Shown here: in pieces, positions 16,376 to 23,931 of the stretch
How positions within the stretch are numbered: position 1 is the stretch's first letter
Layout of the letters: each line of letters begins with the position of its first letter
Source of the DNA: Amycolatopsis vancoresmycina
GTDB lineage: Bacteria; Actinomycetota; Actinomycetes; Mycobacteriales; Pseudonocardiaceae
Assembly (NCBI RefSeq): GCF_000716785.1
Contig: NZ_JNYY01000003.1
Location: forward strand, 1 to 64,000
Direction of reading: 5' to 3'
Length of the DNA stretch: 64,000 nt
Position numbers and translations under genes: made by a program
Notes under the pieces: generated by a model
Database searches by the model: none
Seen by the model: the letters and a program-made list of their open reading frames with translations, nothing else
Told to the model about the DNA's origin: nothing

Positions 16376-17619
16376 GGGTGCGCCAAGCCGAAGACCTCGG
16401 CGGCCAGCTCCCGGCCGGCGAGCTTGGCCAGGTAGATGCTCACCCCGCCGTGACTGTGCAAAGTGGACATGTCGCGCCAGATCCGCTCGATGCGCTCGCC
16501 CGTCCGCACCGCGCTCGACCCGGCGGTCGGGAACAGGTGGTCGGCCACGGCGCTCCAGGCCAGCCGGAGGGCCTCGCTGCTGATCAGCGACAGCCTCAGG
16601 TCGACCTCACGGGTGAAGGCCGCCGATCCGCGCTCGGCCGTCTCGTGCCACTGCCGCACCGCGTCCGTCAACGCGGCGCGCGCGGTGGCGATGCGCCCGG
16701 CGGCTTCGCCGTAGTGCAGCTGGAAGTCCGGGTCTTCGGTGCGCGGGACGATCGGCGGGTAGATCGTCGTGCGGCTGGGCATCAACTCGCCGTAGGCCGC
16801 CAGCGCACCGGTGGCCATGCCGACCGCCAGCGCGCCGACCTGGAACTGGATCATGCTGAGCAGGCCGCCGCCGTACAGCGGGTTGCCGTGCAGCTCGAAG
16901 CCGGGCGTGCCGTCGACGACGGACGTCACGCCCATGTGCGTGCCGGGCAGCGCGAAGTGCGCCGGGACGTGCGCGCGGTCGATCTTGACGCTGTGCGAGC
17001 CGCTGCCCTTCAGCCCGAGCTGCGCGCCCCAGTCGTCGAGCCGCTCCCACTGGTCGCGGGGCAGGGCGAACAGCATCGGCGCGGGCGGTTCGCCCTCGCC
17101 GCCGGCCACGAGCGTGTGGCCGATGAAGTGGGTGGCGTACGGCGAGCCCGAGCTGTACCGGTGGACGCCGTCGACGATCCAGCCGCCGTCCTCGGCGCGC
17201 TCGGCGAACCCGACCGGCCCGACCGTGGCCGGGCAGATGAAGTCGCCGCCCGCGAACAGTTCGTCCTGCGCGGCCTCGCTGAACAGGCTCGCGGCGACGT
17301 GGGCGTGCGAGGCGCCGAACGTGTACATCCACGCGGTGGACGGACAGCCGGCGGCGAGCGCGGTCACGACCCGCAGGTAGGTGTCGAGGCCGAATTCGTA
17401 GCCGCCGTAGCGCCGCGGCACGAGGATCCGGTAGAAACCCGCGTTGAGGAACTCGTTGTGCGTTTCCAGTCCGTAGTACCCGCGCTGCTCGGTCTCCTCC
17501 TGCCGGCCGACGAGATCGGCGGCGATCCGCTCCGCGCGGGCCACGACCTCGTCCGCCGTCAGCCCCGGCTCGGGCGGGGACGGATAGCCGTCTGCGGGCA
17601 GACTCCTGGCGGCTGTCAT
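16372..17619 (-). CDS. acyl-CoA-dehydrogenase-fold flavin monooxygenase (HsaA/HpaH-like)
   Basis: A 415-residue group D flavoprotein with the acyl-CoA dehydrogenase fold, related to HsaA-type hydroxylases and to nitrososynthases of deoxysugar pathways. It shows the ETHNEFLNAGFYRILVPRRYGG entry helix, the GCPSTAWMYTF segment lining the active site and the C-terminal SIYLAKLAGRELAAEVFGLAHP. Such enzymes use reduced flavin and oxygen to hydroxylate carbon or nitrogen. It opens the leftward operon, before the HpaB-like gene. Whether it hydroxylates carbon, hydroxylates nitrogen or desaturates cannot be decided. The start is ATG 17619 with GAAGGG upstream; an ATG 10 bases further upstream is out of this frame. 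Confidence 0.82.
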   Translation of the reverse strand: MTAARSLPADGYPSPPEPGLTADEVVARAERIAADLVGRQEETEQRGYYGLETHNEFLNAGFYRILVPRRYGGYEFGLDTYLRVVTALAAGCPSTAWMYTFGASHAHVAASLFSEAAQDELFAGGDFICPATVGPVGFAERAEDGGWIVDGVHRYSSGSPYATHFIGHTLVAGGEGEPPAPMLFALPRDQWERLDDWGAQLGLKGSGSHSVKIDRAHVPAHFALPGTHMGVTSVVDGTPGFELHGNPLYGGGLLSMIQFQVGALAVGMATGALAAYGELMPSRTTIYPPIVPRTEDPDFQLHYGEAAGRIATARAALTDAVRQWHETAERGSAAFTREVDLRLSLISSEALRLAWSAVADHLFPTAGSSAVRTGERIERIWRDMSTLHSHGGVSIYLAKLAGRELAAEVFGLAHP

Positions 17620-17867
17620 GACCTGTCATCCCTTCGCCGAACGTGCCTCGGCTTCGAGGATCACACCGGCGTTCGAGGGCTGACATCCTTGGGAATGCGG
17701 TGTTCCCCGCGCGGGGAAGCGGGGCCGCGGGCACCGAGGGCCGACCGCAAGCCAGAAGACGCGTGAACCGCTCCGGGGGCGCAGGCTCGAACCGGAATAT
17801 CCGTGGACGCCGGCCCAGCCTTGCGCGATCTGGTGTTCGTGCACGTCCGTTTCCCTTGGAGGATATC
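17620..17867. promoter_or_regulatory. divergent promoter region between two flavoenzyme genes
   Basis: No gene is seen in these 248 bases. The stretch separates two divergent acyl-CoA-dehydrogenase-fold genes and should carry both promoters. A strong ribosome binding site GGAGG at 17858-17862 sets the TTG start of the rightward gene. I see no clear operator. Confidence 0.45.
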
Positions 17868-19046
17868 TTGGCCACCACGATCCCGACGCGCGAGGAAATC
17901 GTGCGCAAGGTGTCGGACCTGATCCCGTCCCTGCGCAAGCAGTCGCTGTGGGCCGAGGAAAACCGCCGCCTGCCGGAGGAGACCATCGAGGCCCTGGCCG
18001 ACGCCGGGGTCTTCAAGCTGCGCCGCCCCAAGCACTTCGGCGGCTACGAGGCGGACACGACGACGCTCACCGAGGTCGCGACCGAGATCGGCCGCGGCTG
18101 CCCGTCCACGGCCTGGGTGGCCTCGGTGTACTGGATCCCGACCTGGATGGCGTGCCAGTTCCCGGACGAGGTCCAGGAAGAGGTGTTCGCCACCCCGGAC
18201 ACCCGGATCTGCGGCACGCTGAGCCCGTCGGCGATGGCGACGCCGGTCGACGGCGGCATCACGGTGAACGGCAAGTGGGGCTTCATCAGCGGCGCCCACC
18301 ACGCGCACTGGCAGGAGATCATCGCGATCCTGGTCCCGCCGGACGGCGAGCCGTACCCGGTGATGGCCCTGGTCCCGTTGTCGGACCTGCTGGTGATGGA
18401 CGACTGGGACACCTCGGGCCTGCGCGGCACCGGCAGCATCAGCACGTTCGCGAAGGACCTGTTCGTCCCGCAGGAGCGGGTGCTGCCGCTCCCGGTGGTG
18501 TTGTCCGGCCAGAGCGCGTCCAAGCGCAACGCGAACTCCCCGATCTACCGCGCCCCGCTGATGCCGGTCGCGGCGGCCTCCTCGACGGGCGCGATCGTCG
18601 GCATGGCCCGCGGCGCGATGGACGTGTTCCTCGACCGCCTGCCGGAGCGCAAGATCACGTACACGAACTACGACAGCCAGCGCGACGCGCCGATCACGCA
18701 CTTCCAGGTGGCCGAGGCGGCCCTGAAGACGGACCAGGCCGCGTTCCACGCGTGGCGGGCGGGCAACCTGGTCGACCGCAAGTGCGAAGAGGGCACGGAG
18801 TGGAAGCTGGAGGAGCGGGCCCGCACGCGTGCGGACGTGGGCAGCGTGATCCAGCTGGTCAAGGAGGCGATCGGCATCCTGGCCAACGCGTCCGGCGGGA
18901 CGTCCATCTACAAGGGAATCCCGATCCAGCGCATCTACCGCGACATCCTGACGGTCAACCAGCACGCGCTGATGCACCCGAACACGAACTTCGAGCTGTA
19001 CGGCCGGGTGCTGTGCGGCCTCGAGCCGAACACGCTGTACATCTAG
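17868..19046 (+). CDS. second acyl-CoA-dehydrogenase-fold flavin monooxygenase
   Basis: A 392-residue paralogue-type relative of the divergent neighbour. The TTG start at 17868 follows GGAGG at 5-base spacing. Visible landmarks are AGVFKLRRPKHFGGYEAD near the N-terminus, GCPSTAWVASVYWIPTWMA, the TVNGKWGFISGAHHAHW flavin-side segment and a C-terminal RIYRDILTVNQHALMHPNTN. It belongs with HsaA-like hydroxylases and N-oxygenating relatives (KijD3/DnmZ type). The pair of such enzymes in one cluster suggests two separate oxidations, or one hydroxylation and one N-oxidation. This is inference only. A hairpin follows the stop codon. Confidence 0.82.
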   Translation: MATTIPTREEIVRKVSDLIPSLRKQSLWAEENRRLPEETIEALADAGVFKLRRPKHFGGYEADTTTLTEVATEIGRGCPSTAWVASVYWIPTWMACQFPDEVQEEVFATPDTRICGTLSPSAMATPVDGGITVNGKWGFISGAHHAHWQEIIAILVPPDGEPYPVMALVPLSDLLVMDDWDTSGLRGTGSISTFAKDLFVPQERVLPLPVVLSGQSASKRNANSPIYRAPLMPVAAASSTGAIVGMARGAMDVFLDRLPERKITYTNYDSQRDAPITHFQVAEAALKTDQAAFHAWRAGNLVDRKCEEGTEWKLEERARTRADVGSVIQLVKEAIGILANASGGTSIYKGIPIQRIYRDILTVNQHALMHPNTNFELYGRVLCGLEPNTLYI

Positions 19047-19057
19047 GTCCGGTCCAG

Positions 19058-19097
19058 ACGCCGGCCGCCCCCCGCGCACGCGGGTGGCGGCCGGCGT
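19058..19097 (+). terminator. GC-rich hairpin after the second flavoenzyme gene
   Basis: Bases 19058-19075 pair with 19080-19097 (17 of 18 positions) around a four-base loop. It lies 11 bases after the stop codon and only ten bases before the epimerase ribosome binding site. There is no long T run, so it may terminate only partly. Confidence 0.6.
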
Positions 19098-19116
19098 TCG
19101 TCGCGTGGAGGTCCCG

Positions 19117-20142
19117 ATGTTGGTCAGCATCACGGGCGGAACGGGTTACGTGGGAGCCCACTCGACGGCGGCGCTGGTGAAGGCGGGCCACCGCGTCCGC
19201 CTCCTGGTGCGCGACGAGTCCACAGTGGAGAGTGCGCTGGCGCCCCTCGGTGTCGATCCGGCCGCGGTGGACGTGGTCACGGGCAACGTGCTGGACCGCT
19301 TCGGAGTGGACCGCCTGCTCCGCGGCGCGGACGCGCTGCTGCACGCGGCATCGGTGTATTCGTTCGACAGCCGAAGCCATCGCGAGCTGTCCCGCACGAA
19401 CGTGGCGGGCACCGAGCAAGTCCTGGAGGCGGCCCGCAGGGCGGGAACGGGCCGGATCGTGTACGTGTCCAGCTTCGGAGCGCTGCTGCCGTCGCCGGGC
19501 CGCCCGCTGACCCCGCGGTCGCCGGTGGGACGCCCCCGCGAGAGGTACCTGGCGGCCAAGGCGGAGGCGGAGACGGTGGCCCGCACCCACCAGGCGGCGG
19601 GCGTCCCGGTGACGATCACGTACCCACCGGCCCTCCTGGGCCCCCACGACCCGAAGCTGGGCGACCAGGTGACGAGGCTCCGCAACACGTTGCGGGGCTT
19701 GATGCCGATCTGGCCGACCGGAGGCCTCCCGATGGGCGACATCCGCGACACGGCATCCCTCCACGCGGCCTTGATCACGGGAACGGGCCCGGCGGGCAAC
19801 CGCCACTTCGCCCCGGGAAGGTATGTGAGCACGCGCGAGTTCGTGTCAACGCTGCGCGAGGTGACGGGCCGAGCACTGCCGGCGGTGTACCTCCCGGCCC
19901 GCGCGATGTTCCCGCTGGGGGTGTTGACGGGGTGGGTACAGCGCGCTTGGCCATGGCACATCCCGGCCGAGTACGGCGCGATGTACACATGCGCTTGTGA
20001 CGCTCGGGTGGAGGAGAGCGGCCGGCCGAGCCGGGAGTTGAGCGAGACCCTGGCGGACACGATCCGCTGGCTGCACGGGAAGGGGCTGCTCGCGGCGCGG
20101 GCCGCGGGGACGGTGGCGGACGGCGGGCTGCGGGCGGCCTGA
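19117..20142 (+). CDS. NAD(P)-dependent epimerase/reductase (extended SDR)
   Basis: A 341-residue extended short-chain dehydrogenase/reductase. The cofactor motif is SITGGTGYVGAHS (TGxxGxxG class) and the active-site pair is in YLAAK, with the upstream serine in VYVSSFG. Relatives reduce ketones or epimerise nucleotide sugars, or act as dihydroflavonol/cinnamoyl reductase-like enzymes. Start ATG 19117 has GGAGG at 19107-19111. It is the right-most gene that plausibly belongs to the cluster; a hairpin separates it from the preceding gene. It could supply a sugar for the glycosyltransferase or reduce a keto intermediate; neither is proven. Confidence 0.78.
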   Translation: MLVSITGGTGYVGAHSTAALVKAGHRVRLLVRDESTVESALAPLGVDPAAVDVVTGNVLDRFGVDRLLRGADALLHAASVYSFDSRSHRELSRTNVAGTEQVLEAARRAGTGRIVYVSSFGALLPSPGRPLTPRSPVGRPRERYLAAKAEAETVARTHQAAGVPVTITYPPALLGPHDPKLGDQVTRLRNTLRGLMPIWPTGGLPMGDIRDTASLHAALITGTGPAGNRHFAPGRYVSTREFVSTLREVTGRALPAVYLPARAMFPLGVLTGWVQRAWPWHIPAEYGAMYTCACDARVEESGRPSRELSETLADTIRWLHGKGLLAARAAGTVADGGLRAA

Positions 20143-20597
20143 CGGGGGATCGCATTGGCCGGGCGGGTTTCGCTCGGGCGTGGGGTGGTTGGTGGCCGGG
20201 GGAGTCGCCCCGCGCGGCGAGGTGCGGCGGTCGGTTCGGTCTGGACCACCGGCCTCGCCTGGTACGGGCACCGGGATCAGACCGCGGGCTGCCAGTGGTC
20301 CGGTTCAGTCGGCCACCCCGCTGGGTACGGGCAGCGGCGCCAAGGCCCTCAAATGGTCCGGCTCTTGCTCCCCCGCCCCGCCCCCTCCCCGTGCCCTCAG
20401 ATCCTCTGGCCTCCCGGAGCTTGGCCCTCGAGGTCAGGTGCCCCGGGCCCGGAACCCGGCCCGCTGGGGCATGCGGGCCGGGCAGCTTCGGGGGTCCGGG
20501 GCTCGCGGGCTCGCCTCGGCGGAGCCCGGCGGGTGCGCTGCCCGCCGGTCGGCAGCGCACCCGTGCGCCGTCCCGAAGCCGCAGGCGGTTTCCTCCG
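20143..20597. other. gene-free stretch after the cluster
   Basis: Several overlapping open frames exist here because of high GC. None has a ribosome binding site, a recognisable product or consistent third-position bias. I see no RNA gene or clear repeat in these 455 bases. Confidence 0.5.
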
Positions 20598-20810
20598 TCA
20601 AGCCGCGTCCGATGTGGATGGCTGGTCCTCGGCTGCCTCCGGTGGTGGGGGTACTGGTTGCGAGGCGAGGCGGGCGCGGTCGGCCAGGTGCCTGAGCTTC
20701 GTCAAGTGGCGCTGGACCAGACCTGCTCGGCGGGCTTCGTCGAGTGTGGCTCGGGTGATGGTGTTCTGCCTTCGCCGGCGGTGGCGGCCGCCCGGGGGTT
20801 CGTGGCTCAC
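20598..20810 (-). CDS. small basic hypothetical protein near tRNA-Arg
   Basis: A 70-residue protein starting at GTG 20810, six bases after GAGGAG. The N-terminal half is very basic (HRRRRQN), the middle is a charged helix (LDEARRAGLVQRHLTKLRHLADRARL), and the C-terminus is Pro/Glu-rich. I do not recognise a family. Its codon use is less GC-biased than that of neighbours (CCA, GCA, ACA and GGT occur), which hints at recent acquisition. The upstream region has paired direct repeats and palindromes that look like binding sites. Position beside a tRNA gene suggests a remnant or small part of an integrated element, but no integrase is visible. Confidence 0.55.
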   Translation of the reverse strand: MSHEPPGGRHRRRRQNTITRATLDEARRAGLVQRHLTKLRHLADRARLASQPVPPPPEAAEDQPSTSDAA

Positions 20811-20832
20811 CTGGGGCTCCTCTGCGGTGGGT

Positions 20833-20910
20833 TCACTCGATCGTGTGGTTGTTGGGTCACTCGATCGGGTAGATAACAAGGTTGTCTCGGGAAGAACTCG
20901 TTCTAGAACG
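20833..20910. promoter_or_regulatory. repeat and palindrome cluster upstream of the small gene
   Basis: TCACTCGATCG occurs at 20833-20843 and 20857-20867, 24 bases apart and on one face of the helix if counted as just over two turns. CACTCGATCG recurs near 21209, upstream of the tRNA. CGTTCTAGAACG at 20899-20910 is a perfect 12-bp palindrome, and ACAAGGTTGT at 20876-20885 is another. The arrangement looks like an operator region for the leftward 70-codon gene. Confidence 0.45.
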
Positions 20911-21075
20911 GTTGGGCCACCTGGGTGCTTACGCGGTGCGCCTTCCGGAGTCCGTTGCACGGGATCCGGCGAAAGGGGGGACCGTCCACAGTGGGGGCAC
21001 GAGCGCGGGCGAAGTGTGGGGCCGGTCACTGGCCCGGGGTGCGCCGTGCGCTGCTGCGCACGGCGTCTTCCCTGG

Positions 21076-21152
21076 TGGCGCCCCCGGCAGGACTCGAACC
21101 TGCGACCTAGAGATTAGAAGGCTCTTGCTCTATCCAGCTGAGCTACGAGGGC
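21076..21152 (-). tRNA. tRNA-Arg (anticodon UCU)
   Basis: The minus strand folds as a complete cloverleaf. The acceptor is GCCCTCG paired with CGGGGGC, with discriminator G and an encoded CCA. The D arm is GCTC-AGCTGGATA-GAGC. The anticodon loop CTTCTAA gives anticodon TCT, reading AGA/AGG-type arginine codons. The T arm contains GGTTCGAGTCC. One C-T mismatch closes the anticodon loop. AGA is rare in such a GC-rich genome. Confidence 0.95.
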
Positions 21153-22262
21153 CCGCGCCGACGGCCGCTGCCGGTGACCCGGCACTGGCAGCTTAGTCTT
21201 CGCCATCCACTCGATCGTTCGACACCGGCGAATCGTTTCAGGTCTCGTTCGACGTAATTCGCGAAAGCGGGACGGACCCTCCTCCTGTGTCCGGGGAAGT
21301 GCTGAGCGTGACCGAGCGGGCTTCTCCCCGCGGCCGGAACCTGTAATCTGACGGTCAGAAGGCTCTTGCTCGGTCCAGCCAGAACCCTGCTCGCCCGACC
21401 CGCGGCCGGGCAGGCAGCGCCGTGCGCCGCTGCTTGCCCGCCGCAACGGGCCGAGCCGGGCCTCCTGCGCGAATTCCGGCAACATCCCTGCTCGGGACGC
21501 TTCCGTCGGCGGGCGGCCGCTGCAGAGTTCCCTGAGCCCCGCAGGCGCGCCCACGGCGCCCTCCAAGGACCCGCCTGGCCGGTCAAACCCTCGGCGACCC
21601 ATCCCGCGCAGGAACCGCGGAACACCGCCCTGCCGACCCGTCGCTGGGCAGGCAGCCGCCGCGTGCCGCAAGGGGTGGAACTGACCCCTTCGCGGACTTC
21701 GGGAGAGAAGGTCCCTGCTCGGGACGCTTTCAGCAGGCGGAAACTCCCGCGGCGGCCACCGCGGAGGTCTCCCGAGGCCCGCATGCGCGGCCCGAGGGCC
21801 GAGGGGCCCGGCGGAAACTCCCGCGGCGGCCATCGCAGAGGGTGTCCCGAGGCCCGCATCTGCGGCCCGACGGCCCAAGGACCCGGCGGAAACTCCTGCG
21901 GCGGCCACCGCGGAGGTGTCCCGAGGCCAGCATGCGCGGCCTGAGGGCCCAAGGGGCGCGAAAATCCTCGGAAGCCCGCATGCGCGGCCCGAGGGCCCAA
22001 GGGCCCGGAAAAGCCCTTGGAGGCCCGCAGGCGCGGCCACAGGCCCTCCGAGGACCCCGAGGAACCCCTCAGCGACCACCCCGCGCGCAGGGCGTCACTG
22101 AGGCGCCGCGGAACCCCCTGGGAAGCCCGTGGGCGCGCCCCGCCGCTGAGGCGCGCCCACGGGGTGGGGCCGCTGCGGGGAAGCGGCCCCGGTCGGGCCC
22201 GGCCGCCGCCGCGAGCCGGCTCTCCCCAGGGAGCGGACGGCGGGTGGGCCCGGGTCATGGGA
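21153..22262. repeat. gene-poor region with tandem repeats and a tRNA fragment copy
   Basis: No supported gene is present in 1.1 kb. From 21738 to about 22030 there are units of 74-75 bp beginning CGGAAACTCCCGCGGCGGCC, starting at 21738, 21812 and 21887, followed by decayed copies rich in GCGGCCCGAGGGCCCAAG. Since 74- and 75-base units are mixed, the frame is not kept, so coding is unlikely. At 21356-21378 the 15 bases AGAAGGCTCTTGCTC plus TCCAGC repeat the middle of the adjacent tRNA-Arg gene. Confidence 0.7.
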
Positions 22263-22637
22263 TCACTCCCAGATCTGGATGCCGCGGACCAGGAACGGGG
22301 CGTTCGGCACGTACGTGCCCCCACCCGGATAGGTGACGAAATCCCCTTCCGTCGAACATTCCTCGTCCTGGTACACCGTGACATCGCGGGTCATCAGATT
22401 CGCGAACGACGACCCGTCGAATCCTTCCGGCAGTGGCAGGCATTCCTCGGTATTGGCCGAACGCAGGTCGAAACGCTGGATCTGCCCGCCGTAACCGTCG
22501 GACGGCCACAGGCAGAACTCGCCCTTGCGGCAGCCGGGATCGGTGCCGGCCTGAGCGGCTCCGACGCTGGTCAGCAGCCCGATCATGGCCAGGACCACGA
22601 TGTGCGGCAGGCGGGAACGAAGACGAAGTGCGGACAT
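22263..22637 (-). CDS. secreted peptidase-inhibitor family I36-like protein
   Basis: A 124-residue precursor. Residues 1 to about 29 are a signal peptide with basic start, hydrophobic core and an AQA-type cleavage site (VGAAQAG). The mature part has six-cysteine-style crystallin-like features, CRKGEFCLWPSDGYGG and a CSTEGDF segment, which match the peptidase inhibitor I36 (SMI) family common in actinomycetes. It would act outside the cell, though many members have no proven inhibitor activity. The gene stands alone; the start has GGAGGG upstream. Confidence 0.8.
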   Translation of the reverse strand: MSALRLRSRLPHIVVLAMIGLLTSVGAAQAGTDPGCRKGEFCLWPSDGYGGQIQRFDLRSANTEECLPLPEGFDGSSFANLMTRDVTVYQDEECSTEGDFVTYPGGGTYVPNAPFLVRGIQIWE

Positions 22638-22737
22638 GGTGGATTTCCCTCCGGAATCGCGGCTCTTGCGGGCCGCGGTGAACGTGTGATTCCAGATTGG
22701 CGGGCGGCGGGGGAGCTGTCAGCCCGCAATTCCGAAT

Positions 22738-22776
22738 CTGTGGACAACCGGCCGGTGCAGGAATGGTTGTCCACAG
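22738..22776. repeat. inverted pair of DnaA-box-like sequences
   Basis: CTGTGGACAACC (22738-22749) and GGTTGTCCACAG (22765-22776) are a perfect 12-bp inverted repeat with 15 bases between. Each arm contains TTGTCCACA, which matches the actinobacterial DnaA-box consensus. It lies between the inhibitor gene promoter and the end of the LacI gene. It could equally serve as a hairpin terminator for the LacI gene. Confidence 0.5.
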
Positions 22777-22814
22777 GTCCGCTATCGTGGTCTTGCGGAA
22801 ATGGAGAGACGGTG

Positions 22815-23879
22815 TTATGCCGGGCCCGTGCTGTCCCGCACCACCAGCGAAACCGGCACCTCGGACGACGTGACGGAGGTAGCGACCGCCCCACCGTCCA
22901 GCAGCGAAAGCACCAGCTCCCCGGCAATCCGCCCCTTGGCTGCCAGATCCTGCCGAACCGTGGTCAACGGCGGCGACGACCACGAAGCCGGCGGGCTGTC
23001 GTCGAAACCGGTCACCGACAGCTCACCCGGCACAGCGATCTCCAGCTGCCGAGCCGCCGCCAGCACAGCCAGCGCGAGCTGGTCGGACATGCACAGCACC
23101 GCGGACGGCCGCGGCGATGCCCCGAGCAGCGCAAACGCCCCCTCCAGCGCACTCTCCGCACTCAACCCGGCCGCCTCGTGCAAAACGACGTCGCACGATT
23201 CCAGCTCGCCCAGATAGCCGACCAGCCGCTCCCGCGTGTCCCGGAACGCCGCCCCCGCGGCCTCCGCGGCGGTCAGCGCACCCCCACCGGGCCGCACGTG
23301 GCTGTGCGCGGCGAAGATCCCGAACCGCCGGTGCCCCAGTTCCCGCAGGTGGCGCGCGGCCAGCGCCGCACCGAGCCGGTCCTGGCAGCCGATCCGCGCC
23401 GCGCCCGGCACCAGCGGCTGGTCGATCACCACCAGCGGCAGCCCGCGCGTCCGCACGGAATCCAGCGCCGGCACGCCGTCGGCCAGCGAATACGCCACGG
23501 CGATGTCGGCCTGCGCGGCCAGCACCCGCTCGGCAGGCGGGCCACCCTGCGCACCGCCCGGCAGGAGCAGCAGCGCGTGCCCCCGCGGATCGACCACGCG
23601 GGCCAGTGCGTCCAGCGTCAGCGACAACGCCGGGTCCGAGAACGCCGTCGACAGCGACGTGTCGAGCAGCACGGCGATCGCGCCCGTCCGGCTGGTCGCG
23701 AGGCTGCGCGCGGTGGGGTCCGGCCCGGCGTAGCCCAGCTCGGCCGCCACCCGCAGCACCTCGTCCCGCAGCCGGGCGGACAGCTGGTCAGGCCGGTTGT
23801 AGGCGTTCGAAACGGTCGCCCGCGAGACCCCCACGGCGACCGCCACGTCGTCGAGCGTGGGACGGCGGCGCCGGGTCAT
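22815..23879 (-). CDS. LacI-family transcriptional regulator
   Basis: A 354-residue repressor. The N-terminal helix-turn-helix and hinge helix are clear (LDDVAVAVGVSRATVSNAYNRPDQLSARLRDEV), followed by a periplasmic-binding-type sensor domain for a small effector. It is divergent from the MFS gene with 52 bases between start codons. A perfect 14-bp palindrome of LacI type lies in that gap, so it probably controls both genes. The effector is unknown, perhaps the substrate of the transporter. Confidence 0.9.
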   Translation of the reverse strand: MTRRRRPTLDDVAVAVGVSRATVSNAYNRPDQLSARLRDEVLRVAAELGYAGPDPTARSLATSRTGAIAVLLDTSLSTAFSDPALSLTLDALARVVDPRGHALLLLPGGAQGGPPAERVLAAQADIAVAYSLADGVPALDSVRTRGLPLVVIDQPLVPGAARIGCQDRLGAALAARHLRELGHRRFGIFAAHSHVRPGGGALTAAEAAGAAFRDTRERLVGYLGELESCDVVLHEAAGLSAESALEGAFALLGASPRPSAVLCMSDQLALAVLAAARQLEIAVPGELSVTGFDDSPPASWSSPPLTTVRQDLAAKGRIAGELVLSLLDGGAVATSVTSSEVPVSLVVRDSTGPA

Positions 23880-23903
23880 CCGCGCAGTCTAACCGTGGAC
23901 ATT

Positions 23904-23917
23904 CTGAAGCGCTTCAG
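23904..23917. promoter_or_regulatory. LacI-type operator
   Basis: CTGAAGCGCTTCAG is a perfect 14-bp palindrome with the central CG typical of LacI-family operators. It lies 24 bases upstream of the LacI start codon and 14 bases before the MFS start, in the shared promoter region. Confidence 0.75.
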
Positions 23918-23931
23918 TCACGCTGGGGACC

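Noticed and set aside
267..20142. Glycopeptide antibiotic cluster
   Set aside because: No multimodular NRPS, P450 cross-linking enzymes, DpgABCD or halogenase are present.
21356..21380. Second tRNA gene
   Set aside because: Only the anticodon-side 15-20 bases are repeated; no acceptor or T arm can be formed.
21114..22384. Open frames of 320-410 codons across the repeat region
   Set aside because: They span the tRNA gene and tandem repeats with mixed 74/75-base units; no ribosome site or family resemblance.
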